Below, piece after piece: positions 13,840 to 21,750 of a stretch of 30,183 nucleotides of DNA; the stretch's first letter is position 1; every line of letters begins with the position of its first letter. The DNA comes from PGZG01 sp040235405 (GTDB taxonomy: Bacteria; Pseudomonadota; Gammaproteobacteria; Pseudomonadales; Alcanivoracaceae). The notes beneath the pieces are model-generated. The model worked only from the letters and a program-made list of their open reading frames with translations. It was not told where the DNA came from and did not search any database. Position numbers and translations under genes: made by a program. The stretch spans positions 1-30,183 of the forward strand of contig JBECKT010000066.1 of NCBI GenBank assembly GCA_040235405.1. Reading direction: 5' to 3'.

Positions 13840-14811
13840 TCAACCCTGCGATAGCAGCTGGCGCAGATCAAGCAGCGCCGCATTGGCGCGGGAAATATAG
13901 TTCGCCATCACCAGCGAATGATTGGCCAGCACGCCAAACCCGGAACCGTTCAGAATCATCGGGCTCCAGACTGTTTCCTGAGTGCCCTCCAGTTCGCGAA
14001 TCACCTGACGATAACTGACCAGCGCATTTTTTTTCGCCAGCACATCAGCAAAATCATGCTCGGCTGCTTTCATCAGATGGATCAAAGCCCAGCAGCCACC
14101 GCGAGCCTCATAAAACACATCATCGATGTCCATCCACGCGGTTCTGTGACCATCATCATCATCGACACCCTCGTCCAGAGAACCACGACCGACACTCTGA
14201 CTGAGCTGCTGCGACATGGCGCCGAGCCGGTTGTGCACATCACCGAGCCAGTAATTCAGGTTATCGGCGCGGGCATAGAAACGTGCTTCGTTGCCGGCAA
14301 GCCGCTGGCGATACCGTTTCAGCGCATCAATACCACGACGGTACTCACGCTCGGTAGCCGGAATCGCCCAGCTGGCATTGTCGAAATTGAACTGCGGCTC
14401 GGCCTTCATCAGGTCGCCGTCATCCTCACTCTGCGATTGCGAGCGACTCATATCCCGGCGCATAACCCGGGTCATATCACGTATCTGTATCAGCACGCCG
14501 AACTCCCAATTCGGCATGTTATCCAGCCACAACCGGTGCGGCAGAATGTCATTGCTCAGGTAGCCACCCGGCTTGTCCAGCAGGGTCTCGGAAATCATGA
14601 TCAGGGCTGCGGTGGTGGCATCACCGGTGACGGCCTCCGGCAACGGCTCGACGGCAACCAGATCAGGCTCCTGGCTCCAGTACCAGCCGAGACCGGCATC
14701 GGCCAGAAGCAGCAGCACAATCAGTACCGCAGCGAACCGCCAGAGTTTCGAATTGCCCGGGTCGAGCAAACGATCGCCGACTGTTTCTGTCATGTTTTCC
14801 GGGAGTTTCAT
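13840..14811 (-). CDS. DUF2333 family membrane-anchored protein
   Basis: A 323-residue protein of unknown function. One membrane segment, LWRFAAVLIVLLLLADAGLGWYW, lies near residues 23-45; the large remainder should face the periplasm. TTAALIMISETLLDKPGGYLSNDILPHRLWLDNMPNWEFG, FNFDNASWAIPATEREYRRG and EARGGCWALIHLMKAAEHDFADVL are the conserved blocks of DUF2333. AGGA sits five bases before the ATG at 14811. It converges on the ABC1 kinase gene with a 34-base gap and follows the histidine kinase gene by 30 bases in the same direction, so it could be read through from that operon. Confidence 0.85.
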   Translation of the reverse strand: MKLPENMTETVGDRLLDPGNSKLWRFAAVLIVLLLLADAGLGWYWSQEPDLVAVEPLPEAVTGDATTAALIMISETLLDKPGGYLSNDILPHRLWLDNMPNWEFGVLIQIRDMTRVMRRDMSRSQSQSEDDGDLMKAEPQFNFDNASWAIPATEREYRRGIDALKRYRQRLAGNEARFYARADNLNYWLGDVHNRLGAMSQQLSQSVGRGSLDEGVDDDDGHRTAWMDIDDVFYEARGGCWALIHLMKAAEHDFADVLAKKNALVSYRQVIRELEGTQETVWSPMILNGSGFGVLANHSLVMANYISRANAALLDLRQLLSQG

Positions 14812-14841
14812 GATGTTCCTGCCGAGGCTTCACAATGACGC

Positions 14842-16197
14842 CTAGACTATAGCAGAGCTCTGGCCAACAACAGGCAAACGAATCACAACCGCTGCCGGTT
14901 GCCTGTTGTCGGGTGGTAAAAATTCCATACTGCCGTTGCACAGCGTCAGGATCCGACGGACGATGGAAAGCCCGAGCCCGGTTCCCGGAACAGTGCTATC
15001 TCCGCGCAGAAAGCGCTGCCCTGCACGCTCTCGCAACGACGCCGGCAGGCCCTCACTACCATCCTCAATACGCACTTCCACCGCGGTGCCAGACAACTGG
15101 ACCCGCACTGCGATGTGACTGCCACGGGGAGAATACCGGCAAGCATTATCGACCAGATTACGAAACAGCATATCCAGCAGCTCGGCACTCAGCGCCACCC
15201 GCGGGCGAGCGGCCTGCCCGGCCTCGATCTGCAAGGTCTGGCCGGCGGCCTCGGCCTGCGGCATCAGGTCTGCCAGCACCTGGCGCAGAGCCGGCATCAG
15301 GGCAGCTGGCTCTGCACGCAGGGCAACGCTGGCCTCGAGCCTGGCCAGCGCCAGCAGCTGGGTCACGGTACGCTCGGCCCGACCAATGCCGGCCAGCAAC
15401 TGCGTCAGCGCGTGGCTTCGCTCGCTATCGGTTATCGCCTCCCGGGCATTGCCGGCATGCAACTTGAGTACGCTAAGCAGGGTGCGCAGCTCATGCGCGG
15501 TATCATCGGTAAACCGCTTCTCCCGCTCCAGCACCTCGTCGATTCTGGCAAACAGCCGGTTCAGCTCGGTCACCATCAACGACAGCTCTGCTATGTCTCC
15601 GCCGTATTCCAGAGCGGCCAGATGACCCTCATGCCGCTCACGCAAGGCATCTTCCAGCGAGACAAGTGGCCGCAGACCCCGGCGCAGCGCCCACATGACC
15701 GCCAACATCAGCAGCGGCCACACAAGCAAAAACGGCACGATAATCGCCAGCGTCGCATCCCCGGACAGCTCGTCGCGAATATGCTCCTCCTCGGCCACCA
15801 TCAGCCAGCTACCATCACTGAGCGGCTGGGCAAAAACATGCCAGCTACGATCTGAAGCAGTCTGCACAGAGACACCGGGTTGCAACGGTGCCAACACCTG
15901 ATCCAGCGAAACCGGCGCACTGAACAGCAAGGCGCCCTCCGCAGAGACATGCTGAACTGCAACATATCGTTCATAACGATGCCCTTCTGACGGCATCACC
16001 TGATAGGACAGCGTTTCACTACTGCGCGTTGCCTCCAGCCAGCCGGCCAACAGCCGGCCGTGCTGCACCAACTGGGCATCAAACAGTTCTTCCACTTCGT
16101 GCCAGGCAAATCGATAGGTGGCCACGGCGGTGAGTACACCCGCAGCCAGAATAATCAGACTGATGGAGAGCAGCAGAAAACGGCGAATGGAAAACAT
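14842..16197 (-). CDS. Sensor histidine kinase (QseC/PmrB-like)
   Basis: Inner-membrane sensor, 451 residues. Two membrane helices (about residues 7-27 and 149-171) flank a periplasmic sensor region of about 120 residues; a HAMP-like linker follows, then the phospho-acceptor box RFTDDTAHELRTLLSVLKLHAGNA (His 235), the N box FRNLVDNACRYSPRGS and the G2 box GTGLGLSIVRRI. The G1 box reads EDGSEGL instead of the usual EDNGPGI, a mild deviation. It overlaps the response-regulator stop by one base (TGATG), the normal arrangement for a cognate pair. Being last in the TlpA-DUF4266-DUF3570-apbE operon suggests it senses the state of that redox system or of the envelope. Confidence 0.92.
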   Translation of the reverse strand: MFSIRRFLLLSISLIILAAGVLTAVATYRFAWHEVEELFDAQLVQHGRLLAGWLEATRSSETLSYQVMPSEGHRYERYVAVQHVSAEGALLFSAPVSLDQVLAPLQPGVSVQTASDRSWHVFAQPLSDGSWLMVAEEEHIRDELSGDATLAIIVPFLLVWPLLMLAVMWALRRGLRPLVSLEDALRERHEGHLAALEYGGDIAELSLMVTELNRLFARIDEVLEREKRFTDDTAHELRTLLSVLKLHAGNAREAITDSERSHALTQLLAGIGRAERTVTQLLALARLEASVALRAEPAALMPALRQVLADLMPQAEAAGQTLQIEAGQAARPRVALSAELLDMLFRNLVDNACRYSPRGSHIAVRVQLSGTAVEVRIEDGSEGLPASLRERAGQRFLRGDSTVPGTGLGLSIVRRILTLCNGSMEFLPPDNRQPAAVVIRLPVVGQSSAIV

Positions 16198-16856
16198 CAG
16201 CTCACCACCAGCTGATAACCAACGCCGCGCACGGTGCGAATCAGATCGGCACCGAGTTTCTTGCGCAAGTGATGCACATGGACTTCCAGCGCGTTGCTCT
16301 CGACATCTTCCGACCAGCCGTACAGCTCCTGCTCAAGCCGGTCACGGGTCAGCACCCGACCGGGCTGGCGCGCCAGCGCCAGCAGCAAGACAAATTCACG
16401 TCGGGAAAGGCTGACCGGCTGATCATTCTGCCGCACGGAAAGATTCTCACTGTCGATCAGCAGCGCGCCTACGGCCAGCTGATGCTGCGGTGGCTCCACC
16501 GTGCGACGCAGGCGGGCACGAATGCGGGCGCGCAGCTCGTCCATATCGAAAGGTTTCATAAGATAATCGTCGGCGCCGGCATCAAGACCCGCCACCCGGT
16601 CTTGCAACTGATCCCGGGCGGACAGGATCAGCACCGGCACCGGCCGGGACGAGGCGCGCAGGCGGCGCAGCGCTTCCATGCCATCCATGCCCGGCAGGCC
16701 AAGGTCCAGCAATACCAGATCGAAATGATCATGCTGCAAGGCGCCCTCCACCTGGGAGCCTGAGGTAATCCAGTCTACCGTGTAGTGATCGTTGCGCAGG
16801 GCGCGCTGCAAACCATCGCCAAGCAGGGGGTCATCTTCCACCAGCAGAATACGCAT
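16197..16856 (-). CDS. OmpR-family response regulator (QseB/PmrA-like)
   Basis: DNA-binding regulator, 219 residues. The receiver domain has the acidic pair VEDDP, the phospho-acceptor Asp 51 in LVLLDLGLPGMDG and Lys 101 in YLMKPFD. The C-terminal winged helix has SLSRREFVLLLALARQPGRVLTRDRLEQELYG and SNALEVHVHHLRKKLGADLIRTVRGVGYQL, closest to QseB/PmrA/TctD-type regulators. It starts four bases after the apbE stop and is coupled to the kinase gene. Tandem TTAA direct repeats with an 11-base period at the operon's head match the known box type of this subfamily, so autoregulation is likely. Confidence 0.93.
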   Translation of the reverse strand: MRILLVEDDPLLGDGLQRALRNDHYTVDWITSGSQVEGALQHDHFDLVLLDLGLPGMDGMEALRRLRASSRPVPVLILSARDQLQDRVAGLDAGADDYLMKPFDMDELRARIRARLRRTVEPPQHQLAVGALLIDSENLSVRQNDQPVSLSRREFVLLLALARQPGRVLTRDRLEQELYGWSEDVESNALEVHVHHLRKKLGADLIRTVRGVGYQLVVS

Positions 16857-16859
16857 CGG

Positions 16860-17738
16860 TTATTCCCAAAGACACCAGTAACGTACACCCTGAGCGCGCA
16901 GAAACGGCTCCGCTCCGGCGCCCTGCAATAATGCCAGCGTCGCCAGCATGCCGGCCTCGGTGCAACGGGCTGCCGCCACTGTCACCGAATGCGGCCCACC
17001 CTGCACCGGCCAGCCAGTGCGCGGATCCAGAATGTGACTGTAACGCTTGCCATCGCGCAGTAGAAATCGGCGCGAGTCACCACTGGTGGCTACCGCACCC
17101 CGGGCCAACGGAATCTGCCCGGCGACACCATTCTGTTGCAGATTTTCAATACCAATCTGCCAGGGTGTCTTGCCATCGGCGACCAGATCGCCGCCAAAAT
17201 TCAGCAGCAGATCCGCATCGGTATGTTCGCGGGCCAGCAGCAACGCCCGATCAACTGCGTACTCCTTGCCGATGCCACCCAGATCCAGCTCCATACCGGC
17301 CGGCAAACGGATCTGGCCCGGCCGGCGCTCGACCCGGTCCCAGCCGATCAGAGGCAGCAGCGTAGCAACCTGATCCGCTGACGGAACCCGGTCGGAGCCG
17401 TCAAAACGCCAGACCCTGCGCAGCACACCGGAGGTAACATCGAAACGACCGCCGCTGAGCTGCCAGCAGGTATCGGCATAAGCGAGCAGGCGCTCGAACT
17501 CTTCGTCCACCGCCAGCCACTCACCGTTGGCGCGCTGCAGGGCGGCGACGATATTGTCGTCACGATAGCGGGAGAAACGCTGCTCAACCCGCCAGGCTTC
17601 CGCTGCCACCCGTTTCAACACCTGCTCCGCCGTGCTGCGGCTGACATCGCGCAGCTGCACTTCACAGGGGCTGGCCATGGCCGTAAAACGGCCAAGCCAG
17701 CCATCGCTTGTGCGGGTCAGTCGGGTTTCGCCGGCCAT
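16860..17738 (-). CDS. FAD:protein FMN transferase (ApbE), apparently without export signal
   Basis: Transfers FMN from FAD to a Thr/Ser of a target protein. The 292-residue chain shows FTAMASPCEVQL, VEQRFSRYRDDNIVAALQ, GRFDVTSGVLRRVWRF, the core MELDLGGIGKEYAVDRALLLA, LLNFGGDLVADG, GAVATSGDSRRF and YSHILDPRTGWPV, all standard ApbE blocks. No signal peptide or lipobox is present at the N-terminus MAGETRLTRTSDGW, and the stop codon of the DUF3570 gene is in the same frame five codons upstream, so the protein cannot extend further. Most Gram-negative ApbE proteins are periplasmic lipoproteins, so this one is probably cytoplasmic. It lies 12 bases after the DUF3570 gene, its probable target. Confidence 0.92.
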   Translation of the reverse strand: MAGETRLTRTSDGWLGRFTAMASPCEVQLRDVSRSTAEQVLKRVAAEAWRVEQRFSRYRDDNIVAALQRANGEWLAVDEEFERLLAYADTCWQLSGGRFDVTSGVLRRVWRFDGSDRVPSADQVATLLPLIGWDRVERRPGQIRLPAGMELDLGGIGKEYAVDRALLLAREHTDADLLLNFGGDLVADGKTPWQIGIENLQQNGVAGQIPLARGAVATSGDSRRFLLRDGKRYSHILDPRTGWPVQGGPHSVTVAAARCTEAGMLATLALLQGAGAEPFLRAQGVRYWCLWE

Positions 17739-17750
17739 CTGTGTGTCACG

Positions 17751-19028
17751 TTACCAGTAGAAGCGATAGCCTACCTGACCAATCACGGCGCTGACATCCG
17801 CCGCATCGGTATCACCGGACTGCTGCATGAACTCCAGTCGAGCGTCCCACTTCCTGCCACTGGGCAACTCGCGGCCGACTTTCAGCCCAACGGTCAGGTC
17901 GGTCAGCTTGCCAAGCCGGTAGTCGCCACTGGCATAGTCATTACTGGCCAGCACCGTGGTGTACTCGGGTGCAGTCATCGACTCATACCAGAAATCGGCC
18001 TCGCTCTGGATGTAATAGCGAACATGGGGCTGCAGGAACCAGCCACGATCCAGCTGCCAACGGTATTTCATATCCAGCGTGTGTGAGTTGATGCCCCAGT
18101 CGTCGGTCATAAACCGGTAGCCGATCGCAATCACATCGTCATTTTCACGGCTGTAACGGTTCTCCCAGTACAGCGCATGGCGGGTTCGCGAATCCGGGCG
18201 CTGCTCGAATATCTGCGCATCACCGATACCGATATCAACCCCGCCCAACGACTCCGACTCCAGTGCCGTGCCGGCACCATCGGTCAGCGTCACCACCTTG
18301 TACGGGTCGGTCATGTAGCCACTGGCCAACGACAGGTTGTAATTCAGCTGCATGATCCAGCGCCGGTTCATGACCTGAGTCCAGCCAAGCAACACATCAG
18401 TGACCGTGCGCGACTCGCTGCTGTCAGTGCGCAACTGATCAGGCTGCAATGACAGTGCCTCAGGCACACCGCCAACCGGCTCGATGGTGTCGCTCTCCAG
18501 ACCAAGCAGGAACGACAGCGTGGTGTTGCGCTGATTCAGATCCCAGTTCAATCCGGCATTGGCGCCCACCGAGAAAAAGTCATACTCATTGGAGAAATTG
18601 ATGCCACTGGTGGCACGCAGGGTCCGGTTTAGCAGCCAGCTGTACTGACCGCTCAGGGCCACCCGTGTATCAAGGAACGAATCATCCAGCGGCACATCAC
18701 CGGCATTGATCTGATAAACCTTGTTGCCGGACGGACTGGTAAAGGTCTGCGGCCCATTGGTAACCGCCGCACCGTTATGCGAAGAACCGGTCAACGAGTC
18801 CACCGTCAGTTTCAGATCGAGTTTGCTCTCGTTCTTGAACGTCCGGCTGGCCTTGATTACCGGCTCGATGGCCGATACCCGATCGGTCTCCGAATAAAGC
18901 AGCATGGAGCCGTCGACCTGCCATTTGTCAGCTTCCTCTGCCATGGCAGGAACGCCAAGCAGAGCGCAGGTAGCCAGTGCCAGGCTGGTCGATACCGGAC
19001 CTGGCTGATAACGTTTTTTCAATTGCAT
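17751..19028 (-). CDS. DUF3570 predicted outer-membrane beta-barrel, probable FMN acceptor
   Basis: A 425-residue exported protein. The N-terminus MQLKKRYQPGPVSTSLALA leads into a signal peptide ending near VPAMAEEAD. The rest alternates short beta strands with aromatic ends and finishes VIGQVGYRFYW, a terminal aromatic residue as in outer-membrane barrels. Just after the first strands, LKLTVDSLTGSSHNGAAV contains DSLTGSS (residues 77-83, bases 18780-18800), which fits the ApbE target consensus D-x-x-T/S-G-A/S-T/S. The ATG at 19028 is preferred over a TTG at 19034: GGAGGAGG lies seven bases upstream, inside the end of the DUF4266 gene. apbE follows directly. No function is established; I infer a flavinylated surface or periplasm-facing redox protein. 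Confidence 0.88.
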   Translation of the reverse strand: MQLKKRYQPGPVSTSLALATCALLGVPAMAEEADKWQVDGSMLLYSETDRVSAIEPVIKASRTFKNESKLDLKLTVDSLTGSSHNGAAVTNGPQTFTSPSGNKVYQINAGDVPLDDSFLDTRVALSGQYSWLLNRTLRATSGINFSNEYDFFSVGANAGLNWDLNQRNTTLSFLLGLESDTIEPVGGVPEALSLQPDQLRTDSSESRTVTDVLLGWTQVMNRRWIMQLNYNLSLASGYMTDPYKVVTLTDGAGTALESESLGGVDIGIGDAQIFEQRPDSRTRHALYWENRYSRENDDVIAIGYRFMTDDWGINSHTLDMKYRWQLDRGWFLQPHVRYYIQSEADFWYESMTAPEYTTVLASNDYASGDYRLGKLTDLTVGLKVGRELPSGRKWDARLEFMQQSGDTDAADVSAVIGQVGYRFYW

Positions 19029-19234
19029 CCGCAACCTCCTCCGCCGAAACCACGGCCGCCGCTGGAACCTTCCTTGGAGAAATAAATGTGATCGTCAAAG
19101 GCATCGTCGAGCCCATCAGCGACACCGGGGATCATCGCCTCACGGGCCAGCACTTCACGCTCCCACGGGTTCACGCCAAGGTTCTGGCAGCCGCTGACCA
19201 GTAGCAGGCAGCCAAGCAAAGTCAGTACACGCAT
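19019..19234 (-). CDS. DUF4266 lipoprotein with C-terminal GGGGCGCN
   Basis: A 71-residue lipoprotein. The signal MRVLTLLGCLLLVSGC ends in the lipobox VSGC with Cys 16 as the lipid site and Gln next to it, favouring the outer membrane. VNPWEREVLAREAM and FSKEGSSGGRGFGGGGCGCN match DUF4266. Two cysteines (68 and 70) close the chain in a flexible glycine tail, a plausible thiol or metal site for the TlpA-like thioredoxin encoded just upstream. AGAGGAA lies eight bases before the ATG, two bases after the tlpA-like stop. The codons of the glycine tail double as the ribosome binding site of the DUF3570 gene, which it overlaps by 10 bases. Confidence 0.88.
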   Translation of the reverse strand: MRVLTLLGCLLLVSGCQNLGVNPWEREVLAREAMIPGVADGLDDAFDDHIYFSKEGSSGGRGFGGGGCGCN

Positions 19235-19236
19235 AA

Positions 19237-19689
19237 TCAGTTCCTCTCAGCCAGCAGGCGGCGCAGGGTCGCCTCGTATTCATCCAGATGGTCGGCACGA
19301 AAACCGATGTGCCGCTCCAGTTCCGTGCCGTCCGGCGCCAACAGCACGGCCGACGGCATGCCCTGAAGCTGATAACGTGCTGCCAGTTTGCCGGCCGGAT
19401 CCATCACCAGATCAAAACCGGCCGGGTGCTCGGCGAGAAAACGTTGTGCATCTTCACGGCGGCGATCGACATTAATGCCGACTATCTTCAGACCCTCAGC
19501 GCCATAGCGGGCCTGCATCTGTGTCAGCCACGGGAACGATTGCCGGCAGGGCACACACCAGCTGGCCCAGAAGTCGACATAGATAACCTTTGCGTCGGGG
19601 TACAGCGATGGTGAAAATTGCTCCGCCGTAACGCCTTCTGCGCGTAATAGCGAAGGCAACAGTAGAAGCATGATGAGCAGTCGGCGCAT
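19237..19689 (-). CDS. TlpA-like periplasmic thioredoxin
   Basis: Exported thiol-disulfide oxidoreductase, 150 residues. A signal peptide (MRRLLIMLLLLPSLLRAEG, likely cut after residue 17) is followed by a thioredoxin fold with WASWCVPCRQ (Cys 45 and Cys 48) and the cis-proline loop GMPSAVLLAPDG. The insert DRRREDAQRFLAEHPAGFDLVMD is typical of the TlpA/ResA group, which keep periplasmic cysteines reduced using electrons from DsbD or CcdA. It is first in the six-gene operon and divergent from dsbD, so DsbD is the obvious electron donor; the client may be the DUF4266 cysteines. Confidence 0.93.
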   Translation of the reverse strand: MRRLLIMLLLLPSLLRAEGVTAEQFSPSLYPDAKVIYVDFWASWCVPCRQSFPWLTQMQARYGAEGLKIVGINVDRRREDAQRFLAEHPAGFDLVMDPAGKLAARYQLQGMPSAVLLAPDGTELERHIGFRADHLDEYEATLRRLLAERN

Positions 19690-19732
19690 GGTGGTCTCCT
19701 CGATTCAGACCAGCGCAGTGTCCACCTGCCGC

Positions 19733-19781
19733 CTTAACGGAATCTTAAGCCGCCACGCAGGGCTGTTAAGCTAGCGTTAAG
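19733..19781. promoter_or_regulatory. Two tandem PmrA/QseB-type boxes between the tlpA-like operon and dsbD
   Basis: Box one is CTTAAC-GGAAT-CTTAAG (19733-19749) and box two is GTTAAG-CTAGC-GTTAAG (19765-19781). Each is a direct repeat of a TTAA hexamer with an 11-base period, the pattern known for PmrA/BasR and QseB sites (YTTAA, five or six bases, YTTAA). The boxes start 32 bases apart, close to three helical turns, in the 151-base gap between divergent starts. No clear -10 could be picked for either direction. Confidence 0.7.
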
Positions 19782-19840
19782 CGTCATCCCGGAAACTGTC
19801 CGCTCACCGGGAGGTCCACCGGGCAATAACGGAGAAAACG

Positions 19841-21682
19841 ATGTACAGATTCTGGCTTGCCTTGAGCGCCCTGTGGCTGCTGCTCAACGCCCCATCCGCA
19901 ATGGCATTCAACAATGACGACATTCCGCTGGCCTCGGATGCCATGCAGGTCAGCGCCTTTGCCGAGCCGGACCAACAGCAGATTCGGGTGCTGGTCGCTC
20001 TCTACCCCCACGTCTATCTGTATCAGCACAGCCTCGACCTGCGCCTGCTGGACGAAAACGGCAACCTGCTGAACGATTTCGCCGGCTGGCAACCACCGGC
20101 CGGCAAGCATAAAACCGACGAGATTTTCGGCGAGGTCGAGGTGTACTACGACCAGCTGGAGTTCACCGTGGCGCTGGACAGCGTGCCACTGGTGGCCACC
20201 GTGCTGGAGGTAGACCATCAGGGCTGCCTCGAAGACGTGCTCTGCTACACTCCGCAAACTGCGCGTATTCCACTGACCTTTGTCCCGGAGCCGGCACCCG
20301 CCACTGCTCCGCCGGCGCCATCCGACAACGGATTTTTCCACACCCTGACCTCGGATAATGCCGGCGTATTCAGCGACTGGATGAGCAGCCATGGCCTTGG
20401 CATGGTGATGCTGCTGTTCTTCGCCGGTGGCCTGCTGCTGGCATTTACACCCTGTGTTTTCCCGATGATTCCGATCCTGTCCGGCATTATTGCCGGCGCC
20501 GATAACCCCGGTGCCGGGCGCGGTTTCATGCTCAGCAGTGCCTATGTGCTCGGTGTCGCCCTGCCCTACACCCTGGCCGGCATGCTGGTGGCCCTGTTCG
20601 GTGCCGGTATGAACCTGCAGTACATGCTGCAGCAACCGGCGGCGATCATTGCTTCCACGGTGGTGTTCGCGGTACTGGCGCTGGCCATGTTCGGTCTGTA
20701 CGAGCTGCAGCTGCCGGCCGCCTTGCGCAACCGGCTTAATGCTCTGGGTGATGGTCGCAGCGGTGGCTCACTCTGGGGCGCGGGTCTGATGGGCGCCATT
20801 TCGGCGCTGGTGGTCTCGCCCTGCGTCACCCCGATTCTGGCCGGGGCGCTGGTCTACGTGGCTGCCAGCGGTGACGCCGTGACCGGCGCGCTGAGCCTGT
20901 TTTCCCTGTCCATGGGTATGGGCCTGCCGCTGATTCTGGCCGGGACCGGTGGCGGTCACCTGCTGCCCAAAGCCGGCGGCTGGATGGAAGATATAAAACG
21001 CTTTTTCGGCGTGATGATGCTCGGCATAGCGATCTGGCTGCTCGACCGGATCATTCCGGATGGCGTCACTCTGGCCCTGTACGGCCTGTTGCTGGCGGTT
21101 TACGGCATCTGGCTTGGTGCGCTGGAGCCGGTTCAGGAAGGTCAGTCGCGCCTGAAGCGTAGTCTGGCGCTGGTGCTGGCCCTGTATGGCGCGATCATGG
21201 TGGTCGGCGCTGCCGGTGGTGGCACTGACCCGCTGCAACCACTGAATCGGCCGGGCACTGGCAGCACCGCCAGTGCCACCGGGCAGACCACAGCTCAGGG
21301 GCCGTGGCTGAAACTGAAGGGCGCTGATGCCCTGCAACAGCAGCTGGACGAGGCACGCCGTGCCGGCCAGCCGGTGCTGGTCGATTTCTATGCCGACTGG
21401 TGCGTAGCCTGCAAGGTACTGGAGGAGAAAACCCTCAATCAGGCCGATGTGCTGACGGCGCTGACGGCTGCCAACTACCGGCTGATCAAGGCCGATATCA
21501 CCGAAATCAACAAGGAAAATCAGGCCATCATGCAGCGCTACGGCATTATCGGCCTGCCCTGCCTGATCTTCTTCGACGCCGCCGGCAATGAGATCGATGG
21601 CAGCCGGATACTTGGTGAAATGGGGCCGGAGTCCTTTATTTCCCACATGAACACGAAGGTATCTGCAGCGAACAGGCGGTGA
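19841..21682 (+). CDS. dsbD: Thiol:disulfide interchange protein DsbD
   Basis: Inner-membrane electron conduit that carries reducing power from cytoplasmic thioredoxin to periplasmic thiols; 613 residues, the usual full length. After a signal peptide (cut near PSAMA-FNN) the alpha domain has GCLEDVLCYTPQTA (Cys 129 and 135). The beta domain has about eight membrane helices with AFTPCVFPMIP (Cys 205) and VVSPCVTPILAG (Cys 328). The C-terminal gamma domain has the thioredoxin motif FYADWCVACKVLEE (Cys about 521 and 524) and a cis-Pro loop GLPCLIFF. ACGGAGAA precedes the ATG. It is divergent from the TlpA-like operon and shares its TTAA boxes, so it is probably co-controlled to supply that system. 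Confidence 0.96.
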   Translation: MYRFWLALSALWLLLNAPSAMAFNNDDIPLASDAMQVSAFAEPDQQQIRVLVALYPHVYLYQHSLDLRLLDENGNLLNDFAGWQPPAGKHKTDEIFGEVEVYYDQLEFTVALDSVPLVATVLEVDHQGCLEDVLCYTPQTARIPLTFVPEPAPATAPPAPSDNGFFHTLTSDNAGVFSDWMSSHGLGMVMLLFFAGGLLLAFTPCVFPMIPILSGIIAGADNPGAGRGFMLSSAYVLGVALPYTLAGMLVALFGAGMNLQYMLQQPAAIIASTVVFAVLALAMFGLYELQLPAALRNRLNALGDGRSGGSLWGAGLMGAISALVVSPCVTPILAGALVYVAASGDAVTGALSLFSLSMGMGLPLILAGTGGGHLLPKAGGWMEDIKRFFGVMMLGIAIWLLDRIIPDGVTLALYGLLLAVYGIWLGALEPVQEGQSRLKRSLALVLALYGAIMVVGAAGGGTDPLQPLNRPGTGSTASATGQTTAQGPWLKLKGADALQQQLDEARRAGQPVLVDFYADWCVACKVLEEKTLNQADVLTALTAANYRLIKADITEINKENQAIMQRYGIIGLPCLIFFDAAGNEIDGSRILGEMGPESFISHMNTKVSAANRR

Positions 21683-21707
21683 TTTGTAACCAGCCTTGTA
21701 AATCACT

Positions 21708-21735
21708 TTCAACTGCATTCATTTCCCCCTAGACT
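21708..21735 (+). promoter_or_regulatory. Candidate promoter for aroQ-accB-accC
   Basis: TTCAAC (21708-21713) and TAGACT (21730-21735) are spaced by 16 bases. The predicted start near 21742 leaves an aroQ leader of about 80 bases that includes the hairpin at 21751-21771. Confidence 0.4.
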
Positions 21736-21750
21736 CTCCGGTCATCAGGG

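Noticed and set aside
20768..21718. 316-codon minus-strand open frame opposite the dsbD end
   Set aside because: Antisense shadow of dsbD; no recognisable protein features.
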